Part shown: positions 35,058 through 41,551 of the stretch, one piece after another
Layout of the letters: the number at the start of each line of letters is the position of its first letter
Position numbering within the stretch: position 1 is the first letter of the stretch
Assembly: GCF_042682565.1 (NCBI RefSeq)
Contig: NZ_JBHUIC010000003.1
DNA: 64,000 nt
Strand: one strand, 5' to 3'
Origin: Pistricoccus aurantiacus
Lineage (GTDB): Bacteria; Pseudomonadota; Gammaproteobacteria; Pseudomonadales; Halomonadaceae
Program-made: the position numbers and the translations under genes
Notes under the pieces: generated by a model
Seen by the model: the letters and a program-made list of their open reading frames with translations, nothing else
The model's database searches: none
What the model was told of the DNA's origin: nothing

Positions 35058-36001
35058 ACAAGAGAGATGCTATGCAGCCGGCCATTCGTGTCGCGGCACT
35101 ATCCAAAACCTACGATTCCGGCTTCCAGGCGTTGAAGAACGTCGATCTCGACGTGCGTTCCGGTGAAATCTTCGCGCTGCTCGGGCCCAACGGGGCGGGC
35201 AAGACCACCTTGATCAGCATCATCTGCGGCCTGGTCAACCCGACTTCTGGCCAGGTATGGGCGGATGGCTACGATATCGAGAAGGATTACCGGGCGGCGC
35301 GTTCGCGAATCGGCCTGGTGCCTCAGGAATTGACCAGCGAAGCCTTCGAGACAGTCTGGGCCACGGTGAACTTCAGTCGCGGTCTGTTCGGCAAGCCGCC
35401 GAATTCTGCCTATCTCGAGAAGGTGCTCAAGTCCCTGGCGCTGTGGGACAAGCGCAACAACAAGCTGATCACCCTGTCCGGCGGCATGAAGCGCCGGGTG
35501 CTGATCGCCAAGGCGCTGTCCCATGAGCCACGGATCCTGTTTCTCGACGAACCCACTGCCGGGGTGGATGTGGAGCTGCGCCGGGAAATGTGGGACGTGG
35601 TGCGACGGCTGCGGGAAGATGGCGTCACCATCATCCTTACCACCCACTATATCGAGGAAGCCGAGGAAATGGCGGATCGCATCGGCGTGATTCGCAACGG
35701 CGAGATCATCCTGGTCCGGGAAAAACATGAGCTGATGCGCCAGCTTGGCCGCAAGCAGCTGACCCTGCATCTGCCGGAACCCCTGGAATACATCCCGGAC
35801 GCTCTGGACAAACACGAACTGGAGCTTGGCGATGGCGGCTTAGCGCTGATCTACACCTACGATGCCACGAGCCATCAGCGTACCGGCATCACCCGCTTGC
35901 TGGCGGACGTGCGGGAGGCGGGTATCCAGTTCAAGGACCTGCATACGGAACAGAGTTCCCTGGAAGATATTTTCGTCAGTCTGGTCAAGGAGCCTTCATG
36001 A
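35054..36001 (+). CDS. ABC transporter ATPase (YadG-like)
   Basis: A 315-residue stand-alone ATPase of the ABC-2 export class. Walker A is GPNGAGKTT, the signature LSGGMKRRVLIAKAL and Walker B RILFLDEPTAGVD. The family member YadG pairs with permease YadH; here the permease gene overlaps by four bases. The start ATG overlaps the preceding exporter gene; an internal ATG at 35072 with GAGAG nearby is possible. Confidence 0.92.
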   Translation: MNKRDAMQPAIRVAALSKTYDSGFQALKNVDLDVRSGEIFALLGPNGAGKTTLISIICGLVNPTSGQVWADGYDIEKDYRAARSRIGLVPQELTSEAFETVWATVNFSRGLFGKPPNSAYLEKVLKSLALWDKRNNKLITLSGGMKRRVLIAKALSHEPRILFLDEPTAGVDVELRREMWDVVRRLREDGVTIILTTHYIEEAEEMADRIGVIRNGEIILVREKHELMRQLGRKQLTLHLPEPLEYIPDALDKHELELGDGGLALIYTYDATSHQRTGITRLLADVREAGIQFKDLHTEQSSLEDIFVSLVKEPS

Positions 36002-36759
36002 ACCTGCGCGCGGTTCACGCCATCTACCGTTTCGAAATGGGTCGCACGATGCGTACCCTGCTGCAGAGCATCGTCTCACCGGTGATTTCCACCTCGCTTT
36101 ACTTCGTGGTATTCGGCTCGGCGATCGGCTCGCGTATTACCGAGGTCGAAGGGGTCAGCTACGGCGCCTTCATCGTGCCGGGTCTGATCATGCTGATGCT
36201 GTTGACCCAGAGCGTGTCCAACGCCTCTTTCGGCATCTTTTTTCCACGCTTTTCCGGCACCATCTACGAACTGCTTTCCGCCCCGGTGTCCTATTTCGAG
36301 ATCGTGATGGGCTATGTGGGCGCCGCCGCCAGCAAGTCCATCGTGTTAGGCTTGATCATCCTCGGCACCGCGAATTTCTTCGTGCCGCTTTCCATCGCTC
36401 ATCCGCTGTGGATGCTGCTCTTTCTGGTGCTGACGGCACTGACCTTCAGCCTGCTGGGGTTCATCATCGGCATCTGGGCGGAAGGCTTCGACAAGCTCCA
36501 GGTGGTGCCCTTACTGGTGATCACGCCGCTGACCTTTCTCGGTGGAACCTTCTATTCCATCGACATGCTGCCGCCTTTCTGGCAAACCGTCACGCTATTC
36601 AATCCGGTGGTCTATCTGGTCAGCGGCTTTCGCTGGAGTTTCTATGGCATCAGCGACGTCAGTCTCTGGGCGAGCGTCGGCATGGTACTGCTGTTCATGG
36701 CCTTGAGCCTTGTCATCGTCGCCTGGATCTTTAAAACGGGCTATCGGCTCAAGCCCTGA
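35998..36759 (+). CDS. ABC-2 type permease (YadH-like)
   Basis: A 253-residue membrane protein with six segments, starting MNLRAVHAIYRFEMGRTMRT and including SNASFGIFFPRFSGTIYELL and PLTFLGGTFYSIDMLPPFW, which are YadH-type. It forms an exporter with the preceding ATPase. An AAGGAG lies directly before the ATG. Substrate unknown. Confidence 0.92.
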   Translation: MNLRAVHAIYRFEMGRTMRTLLQSIVSPVISTSLYFVVFGSAIGSRITEVEGVSYGAFIVPGLIMLMLLTQSVSNASFGIFFPRFSGTIYELLSAPVSYFEIVMGYVGAAASKSIVLGLIILGTANFFVPLSIAHPLWMLLFLVLTALTFSLLGFIIGIWAEGFDKLQVVPLLVITPLTFLGGTFYSIDMLPPFWQTVTLFNPVVYLVSGFRWSFYGISDVSLWASVGMVLLFMALSLVIVAWIFKTGYRLKP

Positions 36760-36821
36760 ACCATGAACCCAAGACGCGACTACGCTGTCGGATGCTTGAA
36801 CTCACGGATAGGCGATTTTTC

Positions 36822-37280
36822 ATGCTCGACTCGATTCAGCGATTTTTTCAGCAGGCCTTGACGGTTCCCTCATCGGAAGAGTCTACCTTGACCCTGGAGC
36901 TGGCGGCGGCAGTCTTGCTTTGCGAGATCGTGCGTGCGGACTATCACAGGGACGAGGCGGAGCTTGCGGCGCTGCGAGAAACGCTCAAGAGGCGTTACAG
37001 GCTTTCCGATACGGCGGTCGAGGAGTTGATGAGCCTGGCGGCGCAGGAAGTCGAAGAGGCGGTGGATCATCATCGTTTCGTATCGCTGCTCAACGAGCAC
37101 TACAGTGAGCAGCAGCGCTTTGCTCTGGTGGAATCCATGTGGCGTCTGGCCTACGCGGATGGCGAACTCGATCCTCTGGAAGAGCACCGGATTCGCCGCC
37201 TGGCGGACCTTTTGTTCTTGAGCCACGGCGATTTCATTCGCGCCAAGCTGCGAGTGCAGAAAGAGTTGAACAGGATCTGA
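36822..37280 (+). CDS. TerB-like protein
   Basis: A 152-residue all-helical protein with TerB-family features: AAAVLLCEIVRADYHRDEAE with its acidic metal-binding pattern, and SMWRLAYADGELDPLEEHRI with the matching second acidic motif, then a C-terminal RRLADLLFLSHGDFIRAK helix. TerB domains bind Ca2+ and occur in tellurite/stress-response systems, but no other ter gene is present, so a stand-alone role is likely. An ATG at 36792 is in frame, but the ATG at 36822 starts the conserved part. Confidence 0.82.
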   Translation: MLDSIQRFFQQALTVPSSEESTLTLELAAAVLLCEIVRADYHRDEAELAALRETLKRRYRLSDTAVEELMSLAAQEVEEAVDHHRFVSLLNEHYSEQQRFALVESMWRLAYADGELDPLEEHRIRRLADLLFLSHGDFIRAKLRVQKELNRI

Positions 37281-37284
37281 CGCT

Positions 37285-38193
37285 TCAGGCCGCCTCCGGG
37301 GCGGTAGCGGTCGGCTTGGCGTACCAGGGCAGGCCATGATTGTCGTTGTACTCGAGTTCGGCGATAACCTGCGCCCCCAGCAGCAGGATGACCGCGCCGA
37401 TTTCGAGACTCAACAGCACGATGATGATGGTAGCCAGCGAACCATAGACGGCGTTGACGAAGGAAATGTTGGCGAAATACCCCACCAGTATCAGACGTAC
37501 CCCTTCCCAGAGCAGCGCTGCCACGAAACCACCGATCAAGGCGCGATTCATCGAGATCTTGGCGACCGGCAGCACCTTGTAGATAGCGCTGAACAGCAGG
37601 AACAAGCCGATGAAGCTGAACAGGCTCAGCAGCCAGGTCGAGATATTGGCGAAGGGAAAATGCGACGCGAAGATCAGATCCAGCAGCGTATCCAGAGCGT
37701 CGATGGTCGATACCAGCACCGTCAAGCCCAGAAGTCCGCTTCCCAGCACCATGATGAAGGCGTAAGGCAGCAAGACAGAAATCCACATACGCCGCTTCTT
37801 GGGAATCTCCAGACGCCGAAAGATGATGGCGAAGGAGTCTTCCAGCATGCGAAAGGCAAAGGAGCTGAAGACAAAAAGTACCAATATACCCAGCAGACCG
37901 GTTTTCTCCGGTGAGTCCAGCAGGGCCCGCACCGCTTCCTGTATGACATCCGCATGAGAAGGAGCCAGATGGCGGGCCTGGAAGTCGATGATTTCCAGCA
38001 TGCGATCCTCGGCGACGATATGAGTCAGTGTGACGCTCAAAACCGCGAATAATGGAACGATGGAAAGCAGAACGTTGTAGCCGACTCCGCCCGCCAGCAG
38101 AATGCCGCGGTTGGCAAAGAAGCGGCCAATGACCCGCCAGCAGAAACGCAGCAGACGACTGACTAGTTGCCCGGCTTCGTCGCGTTTTACCAT
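37285..38193 (-). CDS. YihY/BrkB-type inner-membrane protein
   Basis: A 302-residue membrane protein with six segments in the YihY (formerly RNase BN) family: GILLAGGVGYNVLLSIVPLF near residue 40, the middle SFAFRMLEDSFAIIFRR and KKRRMWISVLLPYAFI, and EGVRLILVGYFANIS. Function is unsettled; older annotations as ribonuclease BN are wrong for this family. The frame is open further upstream, but the ATG at 38193 with AGGA before it starts the conserved region. It ends five bases from the convergent TerB-like gene. Confidence 0.88.
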   Translation of the reverse strand: MVKRDEAGQLVSRLLRFCWRVIGRFFANRGILLAGGVGYNVLLSIVPLFAVLSVTLTHIVAEDRMLEIIDFQARHLAPSHADVIQEAVRALLDSPEKTGLLGILVLFVFSSFAFRMLEDSFAIIFRRLEIPKKRRMWISVLLPYAFIMVLGSGLLGLTVLVSTIDALDTLLDLIFASHFPFANISTWLLSLFSFIGLFLLFSAIYKVLPVAKISMNRALIGGFVAALLWEGVRLILVGYFANISFVNAVYGSLATIIIVLLSLEIGAVILLLGAQVIAELEYNDNHGLPWYAKPTATAPEAA

Positions 38194-38525
38194 CGAAAAG
38201 ATCCTGATGAAAAGTCTGATGAATAAGGCTGGCTTATGAAGGATTGCTGTAGCGTGTAGAGCAAGTTTAACGCCATGATAGGCATCAAATCCCATTGCGT
38301 GCCATGTTTCTGAAGGGATCATGGGATTTACAGGGCCAGATCTGCTCCGGGAAGTCAGGCAGGTTACGCTGAGGATGTCTTGTTCCGGGTGGGTAGGCTT
38401 ATACTGTAAGCGCACGTAAAAATGCATTGCGTTTTGAATGCATGGTTTTCAATGCATGGCTTTCAATGCATGGTTCTCAAAAAGAGTGCAGGACTCTAGT
38501 CGCAACTTCGTAGGGAGAAAAAGGC
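38194..38525. other. Intergenic region with promoters and tandem repeats
   Basis: This 332-base gap lies between the divergent yihY-like and coiled-coil protein genes. TATACT at 38400-38405 could be a -10 element for the coiled-coil gene, without a good -35. It contains a 14-base tandem repeat (38437-38478, listed separately). I see no open frame with a Shine-Dalgarno sequence other than shadow frames. Confidence 0.5.
38437..38478. repeat. Three 14-base tandem repeats with ATGCAT cores
   Basis: Units AATGCATGGTTTTC, AATGCATGGCTTTC and AATGCATGGTTCTC lie head to tail, each holding the palindrome ATGCAT. A fourth, degenerate unit starts at 38421. They end 47 bases before the coiled-coil gene start, so in the leader or promoter region. 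They are too short and too close together for CRISPR. Confidence 0.85.
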
Positions 38526-39728
38526 ATGGCGAATATGACGATGGGCCAGCTGTTCAAGGACAATCGTGTCCGCGTTCTGGCAGTGGTCGCCGTGGTGGCG
38601 ATTCTATACGCCTTGTACGCAAGCTCGAGTGCGGGATCGGCTCGCCAGGAAGCAGAACGCTTGGATGCTCGAGTCGCGGAGCTCGAGGATCAGAACCAGA
38701 CCATCAAGTCACAGTTGGGAGAAATACAAGAGCAGAATGCATCCCTGCAATCCCAGGTAGCAACCTTCGAGGATTCCCAGGAGAGCCTGGAAGCGTCCAG
38801 GGCGCGGGCCGAGGAGCTGGATCAGCAGAACCAGCAGGCGCAAGAAGAACTGCAACAGGTCAATCAGCAGGTTGCCGAGGCGAAAAAGCAGCAGGAGCAA
38901 CAGCAAGCCGAGTTTCAACAGCAAGCCAAGCAGCGCCAATCTGAGTTGCAGAACAACATTCAGCAGCAACAGGAGCAGCTGGAGCAGGTTTCCAGCAAAC
39001 TCAACGCTCAGCAAGACCAGCTGGAGCAGCGTCAAAAGCAACTTGACGAGTTGAAGACGGACTCGCAGCAGGTCGTCGAGCAGCGCGACGAGGCCCAGCA
39101 GGAACTCGACAAGCTGCAGGAGGATATTGCCAAGGCGGAGGGGCGCCAAAAGGAATTGACAACGCGCATCGAGGATCACCAGGCCCGTCTTGAAAAGCTG
39201 CAAGAGCAGATCAAGGAGCAGGAAAAAGCGTTGGCAAAGGTCCAGGGCGATGTCGAAACTGCCAAGCGCAACCAGCAGCAGGTTCAGCAGGAACTGGAAA
39301 AGGCACGCGAACAGGCCAAGCAGGCCAAACAGCAGGTCGATGAAGCCGAAAAGCGGCTCGCCACGCTTGACGAGCAGCGCAGCCAACGTCGCGATCAGGT
39401 GCAGAAGCTCGAGTCACAGCTGCTTCAGTGGCGCCAGACCCTGAACCAGATGGATGTGAGCGCCGACGATGGTGCGTCGCAGGGAGCGGACAAGGCGCAG
39501 GGCAAGAGCGCATCCCAAGGCGATAAGCCAAAGTCGGATCAGGCCAAGCAGAAGGAGAGCCAGCAAAAGGATCAGCAAAGCGACAAGTCAAAGCAGGATC
39601 AGGCCAAGCAGTCGAAAGATTCACAGGATGCTAAGCAAGATCCCAAGCAGCAAGGCAAGGCCCAGCAGGAGAAAGACAAGCAGCAAAAGTCCTCGAATCA
39701 GGGCGATAATCAGTCATCTTCCCAATAG
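38526..39728 (+). CDS. Membrane-anchored long coiled-coil protein with a Lys/Gln-rich tail
   Basis: A 400-residue protein of unrecognised family. One membrane segment (VRVLAVVAVVAILYALY, residues 15-31) is followed by a coiled coil from about 40 to 305 rich in Gln, Glu, Lys and Ala. The last 90 residues (from about 310) are low-complexity Ser/Lys/Gln/Asp repeats such as SDQAKQKESQQKDQQ, with the base sequence GATCAGGCCAAGCAG occurring twice 60 bases apart. It has no cysteine. It would extend into periplasm or cytoplasm as a rod; topology is ambiguous, since the positive inside rule favours the N-terminus in the cytoplasm. It follows GGGAG. Confidence 0.85.
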   Translation: MANMTMGQLFKDNRVRVLAVVAVVAILYALYASSSAGSARQEAERLDARVAELEDQNQTIKSQLGEIQEQNASLQSQVATFEDSQESLEASRARAEELDQQNQQAQEELQQVNQQVAEAKKQQEQQQAEFQQQAKQRQSELQNNIQQQQEQLEQVSSKLNAQQDQLEQRQKQLDELKTDSQQVVEQRDEAQQELDKLQEDIAKAEGRQKELTTRIEDHQARLEKLQEQIKEQEKALAKVQGDVETAKRNQQQVQQELEKAREQAKQAKQQVDEAEKRLATLDEQRSQRRDQVQKLESQLLQWRQTLNQMDVSADDGASQGADKAQGKSASQGDKPKSDQAKQKESQQKDQQSDKSKQDQAKQSKDSQDAKQDPKQQGKAQQEKDKQQKSSNQGDNQSSSQ

Positions 39729-39751
39729 CTTGTTTGTCAAGTCGTAAAACC

Positions 39752-39778
39752 AGAAGCCAGGCTAGCCTGGCTTCTTTT
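39752..39778 (+). terminator. Intrinsic terminator after the coiled-coil gene
   Basis: AGAAGCCAGGC pairs perfectly with GCCTGGCTTCT (11 pairs, a two-base centre), followed by TTTT. It lies 24 bases after the stop codon. Confidence 0.8.
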
Positions 39779-39784
39779 CCATGG

Positions 39785-39830
39785 TTTCAAAATAAAATAT
39801 CGTTTCAAGATAAAATATCGCTTCAAGACC
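39785..39830. repeat. 18-base tandem repeat upstream of mrp
   Basis: TTTCAAAATAAAATATCG (39785-39802) is followed directly by TTTCAAGATAAAATATCG and a ten-base partial third copy. The AT-rich units abut the mrp start and may hold its promoter, TAAAAT being -10-like; the duplication may have doubled it. Confidence 0.8.
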
Positions 39831-39831
39831 A

Positions 39832-40650
39832 ATGAAACAGGAGCCCATCGTGATCAAGGGAGTCAAACATATCGTCGCCGTGGCATCCGGCAAGGGCGGA
39901 GTAGGAAAATCCACCGTGACCGTCAACCTGGCCTTGGCTACCGCTGCGCAAGGCTACCGGGTAGGTTTGCTGGACGCGGATATCTATGGTCCCAGCCAGG
40001 CGCAGATGCTGGGGATCGGTGAGGGGGTGCGTCCTCAGCAGGCGGGAGAGAACCGTTTCAAGCCGCTTGAGGCTCATGGCATCCAGGCCATGTCCATGGC
40101 GTTTCTGGTGGATACTACCGAACCGATGGTGTGGCGTGGACCGATGGTGGCCGGCGCCTTCCAGCAGTTGCTCACGCAGACCGCCTGGCAGGACGTGGAT
40201 TATCTGTTTATCGACATGCCGCCGGGTACCGGAGATATCCAACTGACGCTTTCTCAGAAGGCGCCGGTTTCCGGGGCGGTCATTGTCACCACGCCCCAGG
40301 ATATCGCGCTGCTGGATGCGCGCAAGGGTATCGAGATGTTCCGTAAGGTCAATGTGCCTGTTCTGGGTATCGTCGAGAACATGAGTCTGCATGTCTGCTC
40401 GAACTGTGGCCATCAGGAACCGATCTTCGGTGAAGGTGGCGGCGAGCGCATCGCGGCGCAGTACGATACCCAGCTGTTGGGGCAGTTGCCACTATCCATG
40501 GCAGTAAGGCAGCAGGCGGACGGCGGGCGCCCGACAGTAATCGCGGAACCGAATAGCCCAGTCGCCGAGACCTTCCGACACATCGCTCAGGCCGTCGTCA
40601 CGGGAGTGGAGTCTCAGCAGGAAGAAGGCCCGCAAATTTCCTTCGAATGA
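39832..40650 (+). CDS. mrp: Mrp/ApbC iron-sulfur cluster carrier ATPase
   Basis: A 272-residue P-loop protein that carries Fe-S clusters to apoproteins. It has the deviant Walker A SGKGGVGKSTVTVNLALA, LLDADIYGPSQAQML, DMPPGTGDIQLTLSQ and the cluster-binding CSNCG in the C-terminal part. The N-terminal MIP18/DUF59 domain of E. coli ApbC is absent, as in short Mrp proteins. The ATG at 39832 lacks a Shine-Dalgarno sequence, whereas a GTG at 39850 has AGGAG six bases upstream; the latter would give 266 residues. Confidence 0.93.
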   Translation: MKQEPIVIKGVKHIVAVASGKGGVGKSTVTVNLALATAAQGYRVGLLDADIYGPSQAQMLGIGEGVRPQQAGENRFKPLEAHGIQAMSMAFLVDTTEPMVWRGPMVAGAFQQLLTQTAWQDVDYLFIDMPPGTGDIQLTLSQKAPVSGAVIVTTPQDIALLDARKGIEMFRKVNVPVLGIVENMSLHVCSNCGHQEPIFGEGGGERIAAQYDTQLLGQLPLSMAVRQQADGGRPTVIAEPNSPVAETFRHIAQAVVTGVESQQEEGPQISFE

Positions 40651-40720
40651 GTGCCGCTGTGATTCGTGCGTTTTCTTCGGTGTCGGCTTGCGTCAACGCT
40701 GTCCAAGGTCTATGCCTATT

Positions 40721-40757
40721 CGGGGCGGTTGGTTATCATGTTCGCCCCGTTTTTTTC
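40721..40757 (+). terminator. Intrinsic terminator between mrp and dcd
   Basis: CGGGGCG pairs with CGCCCCG across a 15-base loop, followed by eight T. It ends 13 bases before the dcd start. If it works, dcd needs a promoter inside or just after it, or some readthrough; the hairpin may therefore also control dcd. Confidence 0.7.
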
Positions 40758-40770
40758 TAGGACGTCCTCG

Positions 40771-41337
40771 ATGAGTATCAAATCCGACCGCTGGATTCGC
40801 CGAATGGTAGAACAGCACGGCATGATCGAGCCTTTCGAGGCGGATCAGGTGCGCTACGTCAACGATCAGCGGGTCATTTCCTACGGGACGTCAAGCTACG
40901 GTTATGATGTGCGCTGTGCGGACGAGTTCAAGGTGTTCACCAACATTCACTCTGCGGTGGTCGATCCCAAGAACTTCGACGACAAGAGCTTCGTGGACGT
41001 GAAAGGTGATGCGTGCGTGATTCCCCCCAACTCCTTTGCCCTGGCTCGCACCGTGGAATATTTTCGAATTCCCCGTAGCGTCTTGACCATCTGTCTGGGC
41101 AAGTCCACCTATGCGCGCTGCGGCATCATCGTCAACGTCACGCCGCTTGAGCCGGAATGGGAAGGTCACGTGACCCTGGAGTTTTCCAATACCACGAATC
41201 TCCCCGCCAGGATCTACGCCAACGAAGGCGTCGCGCAGATGCTGTTTCTGGAATCCGACGAAGTTTGCGAGACTTCATACAAGGATCGCAACGGCAAGTA
41301 CATGGGTCAGCGCGGCGTGACTCTGCCGCGGGCCTGA
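40771..41337 (+). CDS. dcd: dCTP deaminase
   Basis: A 188-residue enzyme that makes dUTP from dCTP. It shows SYGTSSYGYDVRCADEFKVF, VDPKNFDDKSFVDVKGD, GKSTYARCGIIVNVTPLEP with the catalytic glutamate in EWEGHVTLEFSNTTNLPA, and the closing YMGQRGVTLPRA. The ATG at 40771 matches the family start. Mrp and Dcd genes are often near neighbours in gammaproteobacteria. Confidence 0.97.
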   Translation: MSIKSDRWIRRMVEQHGMIEPFEADQVRYVNDQRVISYGTSSYGYDVRCADEFKVFTNIHSAVVDPKNFDDKSFVDVKGDACVIPPNSFALARTVEYFRIPRSVLTICLGKSTYARCGIIVNVTPLEPEWEGHVTLEFSNTTNLPARIYANEGVAQMLFLESDEVCETSYKDRNGKYMGQRGVTLPRA

Positions 41338-41441
41338 GCGTTTTTACCCTGCCGCAGACCCGTTTCACGAAGGCGCCCAGGCGCCTGTCTGACGACGGCT
41401 ATTGCCAGAAATAACGACGGTAATAACGTCAGTCTATTATA

Positions 41442-41452
41442 TTGCACTGCAA
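41442..41452. promoter_or_regulatory. TTGC-N3-GCAA palindrome upstream of the DUF3141 gene
   Basis: TTGCACTGCAA is a perfect inverted repeat immediately following TATTATA, a possible -10. It resembles the TGC-N3-GCA sites bound by PhaR-type regulators of polyhydroxyalkanoate genes. That resemblance comes from memory of the family; with a PhaC-like gene downstream it is suggestive only. Confidence 0.3.
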
Positions 41453-41551
41453 CAAGCTGTTATACTGTCGGCATATCGCTGATTTTCCTTGCCTGTTTGT
41501 TTCAGTGCTGCGGGAGGTCAGCGGCTCTTATTCTTCAACGGGAGGCTAGCC

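Noticed and set aside
38421..38478. CRISPR array
   Set aside because: Units are 14 bases, contiguous and without spacers; no cas gene is present in the window.
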